The position numbers and the translations under genes are program-made. A stretch of 64,000 nt of DNA, taken from positions 51,489,020 through 51,553,019 of the forward strand of contig CM055065.1 of NCBI GenBank assembly GCA_029204045.2, in the 5' to 3' direction. This stretch comes from Tillandsia leiboldiana. Lineage: Eukaryota > Streptophyta > Magnoliopsida > Poales > Bromeliaceae. The notes beneath the pieces are model-generated. The model was given only the letters and a program-made list of their open reading frames with translations. It had not been told where the DNA came from and made no database searches. Below, piece after piece: positions 12,953-24,960 of this stretch (position 1 is the first letter of the stretch; each line of letters starts with the position of its first letter).

Positions 12953-12967
12953 TAGGGTTAGGGTTTC
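12953..12967 (-). promoter_or_regulatory. Telo-box-like element in the leader of the PLAC8 gene
   Basis: On the gene strand this reads GAAACCCTAACCCTA and lies about 17 bases before the ATG. Plant telo-boxes (AAACCCTAA) are common in leaders and promoters of genes active in dividing cells. TATA-like sequence on the minus strand lies near 12990-13020. Confidence 0.5.
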
Positions 12968-14403
12968 GGATTACTCCGCTTTTGATGGGGAAGAGATATA
13001 ATGCATAGTATATAATAATAATGGAGATATACATACATATACACGAGAGGGAAACGGGGGAGGATGGTGGATACGGTGGTTGGCGCACGAAATTATTGGT
13101 GGGGACCACCGCACAGTCCCGACGTTTTTTTTTTTTTTTTTTTTTTTTTTTTTGACTCATCCGTGCCACCGACCTTGTCGGCTGACATCGCGCCACGTGT
13201 CGATCCATCGAGATTTCGGCGGCCCCGGTTATTCTGGCGCATTATCTGTTTTTTTTTTTTTTTTTTTGGTTGGAATCCGCGCATAGATGTGGGGTACACC
13301 ACACAATATCTCTCCGTTGGATTGTCGATTTCGGTGCGATTGGAGCCGCGCGATCGTAATTGGACGAACCAAATGTTTTTTGAAAATTTTTTATTTTCTT
13401 TTTTTTAAAAAAAAAAAATAATAATAAATCGTACTGAATTAGATGTGCCGTGCCAACGCCACGCCACGCCATCATCCATTATCTAGAAAAAGGATAGGAA
13501 GAAACTGCGTGGACACGATCAACAGCGACGCCTAATCTACTGGAAATAGTGCGTAATGATTTAATTAGGACTCTGTGCTGAGACTTAGGTAGGAAAAAAT
13601 GACTGGTCAACTGGGTCAGCGTTACATTTCATTGATTCCTATATCCATCTATTTTTATCCGTTATATTATTGACCAAATTAAAAAAAATATAAAATCCTT
13701 TTTTGCCAGGCGTATTTTAAGGACTAATCAAATAAAAATTTTAATTTTATATGATATTTTAAAATGTCAAATTATTTTTTATCATAACAATATTTTGAAT
13801 AATATGATATAATAATTAGTTTATAACCCTCTTTGTTTTACCTTTAAGAGATTCTAAACTCAATTCCCAAATCCTCTATATTATAAGTTTTTGGGTTGTT
13901 AGAAGACGAGCAAATAATTGAGCACATCAACTCATCCATGGCATCAAAAAGTTTTATCACTTTTTATTTATTAAAATATTAAAAATTTCAAAACGATTGT
14001 CCAAACTTTTGACTTGTGAAACACTAAAGTTTATATATATATATTTTTTTTTTGCATGTGGAAGTAGCATTTTTTTAAAAAATATTTTTGAAGTCCCCGT
14101 TCAAGAAAGATGGGCACTTTGCCAGTGGAAAAGTACAAAGACAGTAAAGAGAGTACCCACTTTGAATTAGAGTAAGGTAATGCGAGTACTCCACCAATAG
14201 GATAGGATTCAACTTTAGTGTGTTCTACAAATTTCCGTGAACAAGTGCACACGAGCCAAACATCTTAACAGATATAACAAGCTCGAAAAGTTGGATCTTC
14301 TATCATCTTTGTCTGAGGTTGCTGCATGAGGAGTTTTGTTCTGCAAATAAATCCCCAGCTGCTGATTCTCTCGAAGAGAAGAGAAGAGAAGAGAGTAGCT
14401 GTG
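12968..14403. other. Intergenic DNA with long T tracts
   Basis: No gene is supported. Two long T tracts (about 13124-13153 and 13249-13267) flank GC-rich sequence that is probably the PLAC8 promoter side. The rest is AT-rich. Sequence from about 14270 is the likely leader of the SD2 kinase gene, including an aagagaagagaagagaagag purine tract at about 14374-14393. Confidence 0.5.
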
Positions 14404-16758
14404 ATGAACTCCGAAGGGCCCAAGCTGCTGTTTCTCCTCGCTCCCGTATTTGTTTTCTGCTGTTGCAACCTCCGTGCCGTCGCCGCACGCGACACCATCA
14501 CCGCCGGCAATCCTCTCACCGGTAACCAGTCCGTCATCTCCGAAAACGGACATTTCGAGCTGTGTTTGCCCGGGGCAGATGATTTCTACTCTAATCAACC
14601 CACCATTATTTGCAGGAAATATGAACTCCAGGTCCCAGTTTGGTCTATATATATAGATGGTACCGTGCCCACCACCGATTTGCGGCTAAATATCTCCGAT
14701 GACGGTAATTTAATCCTCGTCTCTAACGATGGAAGTTTAATTTGGTCAACCAACGTGACATCACCACCGGTGGCGAGTAATTCGACAGTTGCAGTTCTGC
14801 TAGACAGCGGAAACCTCGTTCTGCGAGATGGACTTAACTCTTCAAATGTGTTGTGGCAGAGCTTTGATCACCCAACTGATACGTGGCTCCCAGGAGCACC
14901 ACTTGGGTTCGATCGTTCCACCGGGAATCACATCTTCCTAACTTCTTCATTTTCTGTTGATTACAACTACTACTTTTCTGTCGATGAAGAGACAGTTGGA
15001 AGTCCCCAATTCGTGTTGCAAAAGAACGAACCCAGTGAGTATGATCACTCTGTCCAACATTTAGATGCTCCTACCGTGATAGATATTCATCAAGATAGCC
15101 AGAAAGGCACTTTCACTTTTCATGCCATAGATGGCTTTGCTGTTATTGTTTCGGCTACTTTTAGCATTTACAGGTATATATGTTGGGAGAATTCCTCTGT
15201 GGGGTGCGTGTTTCAGGAGTATCCTTTTTCTTCCTGCGGTGTCGGTTACTATTGCGGGTCTTTTGGCATCTGTGATGTAACAACTTGGCAATGCATATGC
15301 CCAGAGGGTTTTTTACCCACTAACCCACAATCTTGGGCCGGAGGAGATTACAGCAGTGGATGTCGTGGAGTCATCCATCTGAGTTGTAAGAATGAGAGCT
15401 CGGGCTATGGCTGGTATTATTTAAAGAAATTACCTGATAATCCTCAAAGTTTCTTTGCCTATGATCAGGAACAATGTGAGACTGCCTGCACAAGTAATTG
15501 TTCTTGCACTGCTTACTCTTTTCGTGTTGGCTGCATATTATGGTTCGGAGAATTGATCAATTCAATCCAATGCGATAATTGCTCAGATAGCTCGATAATT
15601 AGGATACGAGCAGAAATAGATTCTCAGAGAAGTAATAAGCATCCAGAGCGGTCGCTTACAGGACTGATCATAGGTGCAGTGTTAGGGACTGCGACTGTCT
15701 TGGCTATCGGTTTGGTCGTTGCTTGGAGATGCAAGAAAAGTTCGCGCGCTATAGAGCCAATTTATTCGAAGAGTTTTCGAGTGTTTTCCTACTCTGATCT
15801 GAAGAGTGCTACCAAGAATTTCTCAAAGAAGCTGGGCCAAGGGAGCTTCGGAAGTGTTTTCATGGGGACCTTGCGTGATTCGACACTTGTGGCCGTGAAG
15901 AAGCTCCAAGGACTTAGGCAGGGAGAGAAGCAATTCAGAGCAGAGGTGATCACGGTCGGTATGATTCAACATATTAACATAGTTCACCTCCTTGGCTTTT
16001 GTGCGGAAGGAACTAAAAGATTGCTCGTCTACGAGTACATGCCAAACGGCTCTTTAGACTCTCACTTATTTTCAAAAACTTCCGATATCTTAGATTGGAA
16101 CCTACGATACCGAATAGCAATTGGAATTGCGAGAGGTCTAGCTTATCTCCATGAGAAATGCAAGGACTTCATCATACATTGCGATATTAAACCGGAAAAC
16201 ATACTCTTGGACGAGCATTTCGGTCCAAGAATCGCAGATTTCGGCATGGCAAAGCTCTTCACCAGAGACGGAAGCCGGGTCTTGACAACCGTAAGGGGAA
16301 CAATAGGATATCTCGCGCCGGAGTGGATATCGGGTGTAGCTATCACGCACAAGGCCGATGTTTATAGCTTCGGGATGATGCTTTTCGAGATAATTTCTGG
16401 CAGGAGAAACACCGAGAGGTCGGAAGACGGAACATATGTGTATTTCCCTACTTGGGCCGCGGCGAAAATTCATGAAGGCGAAGTCTTATGCTTGTTGGAC
16501 AGCAAGTTGAAGGGTGAAGCTAACATTGAAGAGCTCGATAGAGCATGTAGAGTTGCTTGTTGGTGCATTCAACAATTTGAAAGCAGCAGGCCAACAATGG
16601 GACAAGTTGTTCAGATGCTTGAAGGAGTTCAAGAGGTCGACATGCCTCCTATACCTACATTCCTATGCAATTTTGTGTGTGATGAGAATGGCTCAATTAA
16701 TACTCAGGTTAATGAACATTGTTCCAATGTTTTCATTAGTGATTCGTTCACTGAATGA
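14404..16758 (+). CDS. SD2-type G-lectin S-domain receptor-like kinase, intronless, non-RD
   Basis: A single uninterrupted exon of 784 residues from the ATG at 14404. An in-frame start at 14326 would add 26 residues, but only the 14404 start puts the hydrophobic signal peptide (KLLFLLAPVFVFCCC) at the N-terminus. Order: degenerate B-lectin region with DDGNLILVSNDGSLIWST and LWQSFDHPTDTWLPGAPLG; Cys-rich S-locus/EGF-like CGVGYYCGSFGICD; PAN-like CETACTSNCSCTAYS; membrane span at about 420-441; kinase from about 475. Kinase residues are P-loop GQGSFGSV (about 479), Lys499 in VAVKK, HCDIKPEN with Asp594, DFGMAKLF, and APEW in the activation segment. HCD instead of HRD marks a non-RD kinase, a class often tied to innate immune signalling. 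The lectin region has lost the usual GIWYK and VVWVANR signatures, so sugar binding is doubtful. Intronless structure and closest fit to At2g19130-like SD2 proteins are by recognition only. Confidence 0.9.
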   Translation: MNSEGPKLLFLLAPVFVFCCCNLRAVAARDTITAGNPLTGNQSVISENGHFELCLPGADDFYSNQPTIICRKYELQVPVWSIYIDGTVPTTDLRLNISDDGNLILVSNDGSLIWSTNVTSPPVASNSTVAVLLDSGNLVLRDGLNSSNVLWQSFDHPTDTWLPGAPLGFDRSTGNHIFLTSSFSVDYNYYFSVDEETVGSPQFVLQKNEPSEYDHSVQHLDAPTVIDIHQDSQKGTFTFHAIDGFAVIVSATFSIYRYICWENSSVGCVFQEYPFSSCGVGYYCGSFGICDVTTWQCICPEGFLPTNPQSWAGGDYSSGCRGVIHLSCKNESSGYGWYYLKKLPDNPQSFFAYDQEQCETACTSNCSCTAYSFRVGCILWFGELINSIQCDNCSDSSIIRIRAEIDSQRSNKHPERSLTGLIIGAVLGTATVLAIGLVVAWRCKKSSRAIEPIYSKSFRVFSYSDLKSATKNFSKKLGQGSFGSVFMGTLRDSTLVAVKKLQGLRQGEKQFRAEVITVGMIQHINIVHLLGFCAEGTKRLLVYEYMPNGSLDSHLFSKTSDILDWNLRYRIAIGIARGLAYLHEKCKDFIIHCDIKPENILLDEHFGPRIADFGMAKLFTRDGSRVLTTVRGTIGYLAPEWISGVAITHKADVYSFGMMLFEIISGRRNTERSEDGTYVYFPTWAAAKIHEGEVLCLLDSKLKGEANIEELDRACRVACWCIQQFESSRPTMGQVVQMLEGVQEVDMPPIPTFLCNFVCDENGSINTQVNEHCSNVFISDSFTE

Positions 16759-18461
16759 GGATTAAAATAGGCCTCCATGGTGAGGCATCAATTGTCTTTT
16801 TATTAAGGTTTTGTCTTAATACAGGGTCAGGTGTAGCTGTAAGATTCTGTTTTTTCTCTCAATAAAGAATCATGTTCAAATAAAGAGGTTTTGATGAATG
16901 GTGATATCAATTTGTGTAATAAATCTCCTTGACTTTCCTGGTTTTTTTTTTCGTTAAGCACTTTATGGTAACTTTTCCGAAGAGCTGCAGAATCCAATTT
17001 GTGAAAAAAAAAAATCTTTTATCTATTTTTTTTATTTTTGTTTGTGTTGTTTCAAGTTGGGAGATTCGTTTGTGGTTCTTCACTTTATTTTAACATTCTT
17101 TTCAAGGATATTGTTAGGTCATAGTGCACACCCCATGATATTTGAATCCTAATCTTATAGTTGCTCTTTCCCTTGAGATTACAATATTTCTTTGCAAATT
17201 AATGATGTAGTCTCATGGTTAATCTTATGACGTTAATTAATTCCCTTGAGAGAGCAATTAAAGGTTATGTTGTCTTACAATTTATCTAAGCCTAAACATC
17301 ATTTTAATTAATCTCATGAATGAATGCATGGTAGAGTTGTTATTTAAAAAAGTTTAGATCGCACCTCGATCCGGTGCTCTCATGAATAGTAGTCCAGAGT
17401 ACATTTTATCATATTGAAATTCAACGTTTGGACCTTCTATTGAAAACAATGTAATCCCTCAATTCTCTCACATTCTCTTTAGAATAATATATTATTAGTA
17501 CAAAACGTGCATGGGCACCATTTTGTTGTATATTAAGTTGATGAATATGATTGTCGTTTTGTCCCAAGCCCATCTATGGCTCCAACACAAGCATAATTTA
17601 TTATTAGTACATAGAACATTATTGCAGTACAGTAAACTGACTCGGACAGCCCCCCTATTTTATTGATCGAAAAGGGAAATACAAGCACAGTAAACTGACT
17701 CGGACTCGGACTCGGACTCAAAGCTAATATGCAATCCATACGCGCATACCATGTTACTGATCTGCCGAATTAGGGTTTCTTCGCGTTTGGATTTACAAAC
17801 GAATCTGACTCGTCTAATGTACGTAGTCTAGATCTGCAGATGGTCCGTGGACAGTAAATGAATGGACAAGTGCAGCATTGTAATTAATGCCGGCCATAAA
17901 TGTCGCCTCCTGTATGCATGGATCCTACTGCACTGCTTCCCATTATAGAATCAAATCAAAAGTAGATAAAACAAGTCAACCAATTTAGATGAATTAGGTT
18001 TTGAACCAGAATAGATCTGGATCAGCTGTCTGAGTAACTGGTTGGATTGATTACTACTTTTTTGGATAGGAAATCGATTTTGAGCTCCATTAGCCAAAGA
18101 AATCGGTCCTCTGCTCAATGGACCGAGTCCATAGGAAACAGGTTTTTGGTTTCATGAGCCGAAAAAAAATATGGACCCAAATTTGGAAGGTGTAACTCTG
18201 AAAATGGTACCACTATTCATAACCAGCATTGTATTATCACCATTCAGAAAATAACACATCACCATCAACTGTTGACATAAGAACATATATTAATTGTACC
18301 TAAACATTATTCCATAATTCAACTGCATATAGAACTAACTACTAGTAGCAATTATATTATTTTTCATCTTTTCTACTCCAATAAGAAACCAAATTACCTT
18401 CCTACTTACTTACTCTTTACCTATTTGAAAGCCAAAGATACCTCGGATTCCAACTGAGCTC
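16759..18461. other. Intergenic DNA; 3' UTR of SD2 kinase and 3' flank of LRR gene
   Basis: The first 120 bases are the likely 3' UTR of the kinase. The rest is AT-rich without exons. A short run of ggactc units lies at about 17700-17718, and cagtaaactgactcgg occurs twice around 17630-17706. Sequence from about 18300 is the probable 3' UTR of the minus-strand LRR gene. Confidence 0.5.
16861..16866 (+). terminator. Polyadenylation signal of SD2 kinase
   Basis: AATAAA about 100 bases after the stop codon, in a T-rich context, fits a plant near-upstream polyadenylation element. Confidence 0.5.
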
Positions 18462-21400
18462 CTAAAGAGCTCCCTCACTTCGGATTCTTCGTATAGGGTT
18501 GCTGGTCTCGACCCCTAACATCCTCCTCCTAATATCGTGATTACGATCATGATCGCTCGGCTTTGATCCTGCCGGAGGGCGGCGCACATCTCGGCTCTTG
18601 GACAGCTTTGATGGACTGACTATTGTTGTCCTCTGAGTGAGCTGACGATCCAACCGCACCCCACGTTCCGACTGATGTGATGACTTCATGCGATGACTAG
18701 AGCGATCTGAATACTCTTTACCCGCCTTGATCGGCCGTTTGTTGTAAAACTCGAGGTACGGTAGAAGGCTGAGAAGGTACTTTTTCAAGTGTTCGTCACC
18801 GACATTCTTCTGCGCAGGGTTGCCTTCGAGGTTTACTGTCTGTAAAGAACTATAGTTGGAGGCAAGCTGGCCCAGGCCTTTTGACGTCGATATTTTGTTG
18901 GAGCGGAGGTCAAGGACATTCAGTTTCAGAAGGCGGTGCAGGCCCTCGACCTCACTGATCTTGTTGCCAGCTAAATAGAGCTCTTTCAAGGAGCAGCAGG
19001 ATGCAAGACCTTCAAAAGATTAAAACAATTGAATTAGTGGAAGTGTAAAAAAAGACAAAAAAGTGAACTTTAGAGAATTGGTTCTATGAATTTACTTGAA
19101 TTACCTACCAGATGATAAATGCAATATATGCAGAACGGAAACATGGAATGACAGAAAACATTAGCAGTATTCCCAAATCAGAGAAGTTATAAGACGCATT
19201 GGTTGTAGCTCTTGAGTTTTACCCAGAAATCAATCTCTCCACTGGATGAAATATTTTTGGACAAAGGAAAAATAAGGGTGCTTCAGGCCAAAGGTAAAAG
19301 GTAAAAGGACACGAGGAGTCCAATAGAATCTCCTTTTTATAACAATAAATGTACATAATCTACCTCGAGATAAGATGCGGCACAATTTTTTGATCTAAAG
19401 AAAAGTTTGAGTGATAGCATTATATGATATTTTTCTGTCAAGAGATTATGCAATATAATATTTGTAAGTTACCAAATATATTGTCATCTAGCTTTAGTAG
19501 AGAAAACTCCGATTCGAAGCTTTCTCAAATTCCTACTTTTTGGCGTTGCATGTGGAAAAGCACGCGAAACTACAGTCACAAACATGCTCTAACCATGCGT
19601 CCAAATGGGTACTAAGTTAAAAAAACATAAGAACCGCCGTACGTAGCTGTTGATGATTTGTTCAAAAGATTGATATTAAGTTCACAGATAATCAAAGTTC
19701 CAACCTATTGGGTAACTGATGCTTGATTTCAAGTAAAAAAAAGTGCTGGTAATATGAGAGCTCACAGACGTCTCTATTTTGGTTCCACAATAATCCTAGC
19801 AAGGATAGATAACTAGATTAACCTCAAATACCCAAGAAAACACTAATGCACATAAAGAATGATTTTGTCAAAAATATAGAACTCATGACTATCGTCAAAA
19901 TATAAGTGAATCAAGAACTAGAAAGCATAACAAATAGAAATCCGGAATCATTACCATGTCCAATTCTAGATATCCTGTTGTAGCTCAGGTCCAGCAAACG
20001 GAGGCGTGTCAGTTCTCTAAGACCTTCAATGGCCGAGATGTTGTTTTTCGACAAGTTTAGCACGTGAAGACCTTTTGGAAGAGCTCCCGCAGTAATTCGA
20101 ACTGGACAGAGAAGTAAAATATTACAAAATTATAGCGAAGGGCAAAATATACCCACCAAAAAAAAAAAAGAAAAAATAATATGGGAACCATATTCTCATT
20201 TTTTAAGAAGATAGATACCCATCAACATTACTACAAAAGATAACATGAATAATACCTATAGAGTTTCCTGATAAGCTTAATACCCGCAAGCCAACAAATG
20301 CGCTAAGAATTGGGATGGCGACCAAACCCAGATTGGCCATCTGAGCTGATGAAGAAGCAGCATTCAAAGTCGATATATAATTGTAAGCCAACTCCATCCC
20401 AAGACTACTTCTAGAATCATGTTTCGTGGCAGAAACACCAGCTACCACTTGAGAAACTCTTCCAGATGCAGAACTAGAACTTTCGCCTTGTTCTTCCACG
20501 ATCATATCATTTTCAATATCAATTTGACTAATCCAGTCTTCAATTCTCTTTATATTAAATTCCTTGGGACTCAGCTCATCGAGATTTTGAGCAAAAGGTT
20601 CATATTGACCGTTTTGGTGAAACTCTACTCCACCAGATCCAGTACAATGATTGTCATCACTAATGTTGGACCGATTGCACTCTTGTCCGTCATCTACAAT
20701 ACCGAATGAACCTTTTGAATATAAATTCAATTCTTGATCCATATCATGAGGAAAAGATGCATCATTCAAATAATCAATATTATCACCACCAATAGAGGAT
20801 AAATTCTCAAAAGATCGGGAATGAGGCAATAGTGATTGGGTGGAGTTTGTCCTGATTATTGCAGATTGCGACCTTGCAATTGTGGGCCCCGTATCAGATG
20901 ATGGCTGCTCAGAGTCTACATGGTCGACACATTGGCCAATGGAGAATAGGGATTCCTGATTAAGTGGGTTCTTAACGGAAAACGAGTTGGCAATATAATT
21001 CTCTTGATGGTGATTGTAGTCAGACGAGTTGTCTACATCAAAAGAATCTTTGACCGCCTTAATGTTTTCCTCAGGGGAATAATGGAACGAAAATCTTCGA
21101 TTGGCATTATTATCTTCCTCAGTGGCATCATCACAATTATTATAACCTCTCTCCTTCTCAAGAATGTTTCCTAGAGACTGGCTCTTTTTAAGATGGGTCT
21201 CTTCTATAAAACCCTTTTCATCGGGACAAGAATAACTATTCAAATCTTCCGATTTCCAGCAATCTTCATGAGAATATTGACTCATATGCTGCTGAATACA
21301 AACATTCGAGGGGTTATTTTCATCTGATTTCTGATTTGAACTGGCAGAACCTGTAGGGGACTTCATTGCTTGATCTTGAGAAGTAGCTTGTAGAGCCAAA

Positions 21401-22019
21401 TGTAAATCTCCAAGTGACTGGTGAATAACCTTCTATGAAATAAAATATATCTTCAGATAAGATGCATATAAGAAAAAAAAAAAAAAAAAAAAAGATGGGT
21501 GACCTCCCTGCTACCCAACTCCTCCACCCCCCTCAGCCCCCACCAAGAAAACCACCAACCAACAAAGCAACTTAAAAAAAAGGACCAACCAAAGGTGATT
21601 TGAAAACAGGTCCCTAAAATTTATTTTTCGATTTGAACCATCTAACTATCATACTGTTTGATTTCAAAATTCTTCCAAACTTAACAGTCTCTATACCAGT
21701 TTTGACAGAATATTATGTAGCACAACGAAATACTCCGCTACTTGATCACATATTCTATATCAAAGCTAAAAGAAACTATTAATCTGATGGACCTTGACTT
21801 AAATGCATTACAAAGAAAAAAAAATGCTGATAGGGGTTTGAAATCTCCAAAGAAATACAGTTTACAGAACTGTTTCCAATCACCTGTAGTTTTGGGGGTG
21901 CCCATAAAAATTTAAGACAGGAAAAAGGTTAAACAAAAAAAAGATCAATAGCAAAACAAGTTTTCTACCTTTGATCTGTGGTAATGGTTAGGCGCCGAGA
22001 AGCAAGAAAACCTAACCAT
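18462..22019 (-). CDS. LRR protein, outer-arm dynein light chain 1-like (plant type)
   Basis: Four coding exons, high to low: 21969-22019, 20256-21432, 19955-20101 and 18462-19009; together 640 residues. The short first exon encodes MVRFSCFSAPNHYHRSK, a typical opening for this plant family. I chose it because it is in phase and the large second exon has no good ATG near its start. A long acidic, Ser/Asn-rich region (about 20-380) looks disordered. Five or so SDS22-like leucine-rich repeats follow across exons 2-4 (LRVLSLSGNSI, LHVLNLSKNNIS, LRLLDLSYNRIS, LKELYLAGNKIS, LNVLDLRSNKIS), then LQTVNLEGNP and a basic tail with SPSKLSKSRDVRRPPAGSK. Plants lack outer dynein arms, so the family label reflects fold only. 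From memory, an Arabidopsis relative is reported to associate with microtubules in stress responses; treat that as a lead. Confidence 0.88.
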
Positions 22020-23250
22020 TTACAGATTAACGAAGGAGCAAGGATCCGACTTAGTCGAAGAGTGCGAAGCTGGCAAACTATACTTCAGTTTTGTCTAACC
22101 ACCAATTAAAAGTAAGAAAGAAGAATGGAACTACTCTGCAATCAGATTCAAATCTTAGTCACCATGCACATTAACCATAATCGAAAGACAGACCCTCCAG
22201 CACACGGCACAATCTCCAAATAAAGGAAGCATTCGATCCCCACAGCAAGCATAAATTGATCGGCCTACGACCATAACCCCACACCCACGTAGAGGTGCGA
22301 GAAGCATACAAAGTTTTCACAGCGGCCAGACTGAAAGAAATCTTTATCAGCAAAATCGATCCGGCACAATAAGGATGCGCTTGACGGAACCCTGCAAAGA
22401 TATCGGTCTCAAGGAATCACTAAAAGGTAGAATTTTTAAACTGTTAAAATCCAGGCAAAACCCCTCGACGTATCGCGATTTGCACTCTATCCAACAACAA
22501 TCAAAACCTACAGATTAACCTCTTTATTTATTAAAACATAACACACATGATGACATAAAGCAAACAATTATCATGCATGCTTATTTCCTTTATATACTAA
22601 CAATATAATTTCTCAATTAACACCAGCATACAACAAAGACAAATAGATTCAAGAGATAAGTAAATTAAATACGAGGAGAATGACAAAGAAACTACTATAA
22701 AACATAGGGTCATGAACCAAAAAAAAAGAAGAAAAATAATTACAAAAAAGAAAGGACCTTTCTCCACCTCTCTTTGAAACATGATTTAACCACCCATTAG
22801 ATCAAGGCGTCGAATTCTAGATAACAATTCCCCGCTCACAGCTCACATAGGAAATCCATATTTCTCCACACACGCACAAAAAAAAACCCAATCTTTCGAT
22901 TGGATTCATCAATTTCGCACCGAAAACAAAGCAACCCACCTCGCCAAAATCGGATTTTACCTCTTTTCTACTCAATCAATCCAACACAAGTCCATTCACG
23001 AATCATAAACCAAAATTAAGCGAAATACACATCAAATTTCCTAAAAAATCGAGCAAAAAAATTAGAAAAAAAGCAAAAACAGAGAGGAAAAAAGATCCCG
23101 AACCTTCTCTCCGCCAGATTGGATTGGAGATTCCTTGAAATTGCGATTGTTGTGTCGAATTATGATGTGGAAAATGAGACTGGGTGGAATCGAGAGAGCG
23201 ATTGCGGGGAGAGATCGAGGGTTGAAGAGGAGGAGGAGTTTAGGGGGAGG
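22020..23250 (-). other. 5' UTR exon(s) and leader intron(s) of LRR gene
   Basis: Between the start codon at 22019 and the TATA box at 23251 there is over 1.2 kb. On the minus strand, sequence at about 23104-23225 is purine/pyrimidine-rich without ATG and ends in AG|GTTCGGGA, a plausible donor for a leader intron. A second exon begins after TTTGCAG near 22393, or elsewhere between 22393 and 22019. The exact splicing is not settled. Confidence 0.5.
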
Positions 23251-23260
23251 CTATATATAG
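23251..23260 (-). promoter_or_regulatory. TATA box of LRR gene
   Basis: CTATATATAG reads the same on both strands and lies upstream of the minus-strand leader, so transcription would begin near 23225. The 426-bp MITE ends only 110 bases further upstream. Confidence 0.55.
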
Positions 23261-23370
23261 GCGAGATTCGGCGTGGCACGTTCAACGTTACACCCTAACC
23301 ACAGAGGGATTTTAGGATCCTAAACGGGTCAAACTTTCGAGACCCGTTAACCACAATATTATTATTATTA

Positions 23371-23796
23371 GAGTTAATTGCATACGGCTTTCTATAAACA
23401 TATCGAATAGCATATATATTCCTATAAAGTTCAACTTTTAATATTTATCTCTTCAAAAGTCCAACGTTATTCATATATATCCCTACCGTCTATCTCTGTT
23501 AGAAAAATTTAGTTAATCATATGTTAAATACTTAATCTTTGTTAGTTAGTGAGATAAATTTATTTTTTTATTTTTTCATATATTTCTGTATTATTTTTTG
23601 GAGGGATATTTTTAAAAAGACAAAACTATTATTTCACATATAATCTGTTAAAAAATAAATCGTGAATTAACGATAATAAACCGGAGGGATATATATGAAT
23701 AACGTTGGATTTTTAAAAGGATAAATATGAAAAGTTAAACTTTATGGGAATATATGCTATTCGATATGTTTATAGTGGGCCGTATGCAATTAACCC
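23371..23796. mobile_element. 426-bp fold-back MITE with arms of about 110 bp
   Basis: The left arm begins gagttaattgcatacggc and the right arm ends gccgtatgcaattaaccc. The match continues for roughly 110 bases on each side (for example ataaacatatcgaatagcat at left and its complement at right, then ccaacgttattcatatatat). Both sides are flanked by TTA repeats, consistent with a TTA target duplication of the PIF/Harbinger type, although the local (TTA)n microsatellite makes this ambiguous. No transposase is encoded. Confidence 0.8.
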
Positions 23797-24235
23797 TTAT
23801 TATTATTATTATTATTATTATTTTAATTAATTATAATTATAACATAATAATTATTGTTAGATGAAGATGATTTGAGTAAATATTAAATTAGATATTGTGC
23901 AAGTTAAAAGTTGTTCACGTAAATATTAAATAATCTTTTGTTTAAATTTTAAAATTAGAGATTTATATGGTAACAGAATAGGAGTCCAAACGTGAAAAAA
24001 AAAAAAAATAGTTAAATTAATTAACATTTTGAAATTGCATTGATCCCGAGACATATAGATAAATCTAAAGATAAATCTAAAGTAATTAAGAGTTTAAAAT
24101 GTAGACTTCAAATGAAGCTAAAAATAATTTCTTTCTTAATAAAAAAAACTAACTAGCAATATTATTTTTTTAAAGCTTGAGGTCTCTGAAACATCCAAAC
24201 TTAATTCAACACGAGAGTGAACTAACCGATAATTA
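23797..24235. other. AT-rich intergenic DNA
   Basis: (TTA)n continues from the MITE edge, then low-complexity AT-rich sequence. I see no gene. Confidence 0.5.
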
Positions 24236-24960
24236 TGAGACAGCAGGATCTCGAGAAGGAAAAAAAAAAAAAAAAAAATTACAACAAGTCCTTCTACAGA
24301 AGCACTTCTCTATTGACCCAATTGACAACAGAGAGTGGATCAGAGTAGACTTGATGAAAGATCACTTTATTTCTGCTCGCCCAGATCGCCGACCAGGTAA
24401 CCGACAAGTAGATAAGTTGCCTAGACCTTACGGCATCCCCTCCTAAGGTCATTCGCTTCTCCCAAACATTCCTAACCTCTTCATCATTTTCTTCAATCCA
24501 GATGGTCCCAGTACACATTCCCAGAACAAAACGTAAAAATACACACCTTATAAAAAGGTGGTTTATCGTCTCCTCCTCGCAACCACAAAACACGCAAAAA
24601 GTATTTCCCACCCAGCCCCTCCTAGCCATGATATCTGTTGTCAGCAAGCGTCTTTTGAGTACCAACCACACGAAAATTCGTACTCTAAGCGACATACGAA
24701 GACTCCAAAGCCTCCCAACGTACAAATCTCTAATACTTCCATCGTTAAGGATCGAGTAATTAGACTTAACCGAGAACACATCCTTTTCATGCCATCGCCA
24801 GATCACTCTATCGTTATCCTCGCCCAAAGTGACACCCGTTAGAAGCTCCTTTAGATTTTTTGCAAAAGTTGTTGAACTATGTATGATTAAGAGCACAAGG
24901 TTCCTGCACAATTGGACCTTATGACACTCTAAATTTAAATCTTCCAATGAGTACTTTGCT
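24236..24960 (-). pseudogene. LINE relic: C-terminal zf-RVT region
   Basis: The minus strand from about 24947 to 24294 reads as the zinc-binding reverse-transcriptase C-terminal domain of a plant LINE. Typical blocks are RVIWRWHEKDVFSVKSNYSIL, LRVRIFVWLVLKRRLLTTD, CVFCGCEEETINHLFIRC and a terminal SAIWASRNKVIF. The polymerase domain is absent, so this is 5'-truncated. A homopolymer run sits just past the stop (24259-24278), at a place comparable with the T run after the ORF in the 27-29 kb element, but the sequence differs enough to be another subfamily. Confidence 0.82.

Noticed and set aside
14326..14403. Upstream in-frame ATG as start of the SD2 kinase
   Set aside because: It would bury the signal peptide behind 26 polar/basic residues; 14404 gives a normal secretory N-terminus.
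21397..21399. Start of the LRR protein at 21399
   Set aside because: The codon there is TTG and the frame continues upstream to a good acceptor at 21432 that joins in phase to a short ATG exon at 21969-22019.
24294..24947. Independent protein-coding gene
   Set aside because: The sequence is the zf-RVT end of a LINE reverse transcriptase without polymerase domain or start context.
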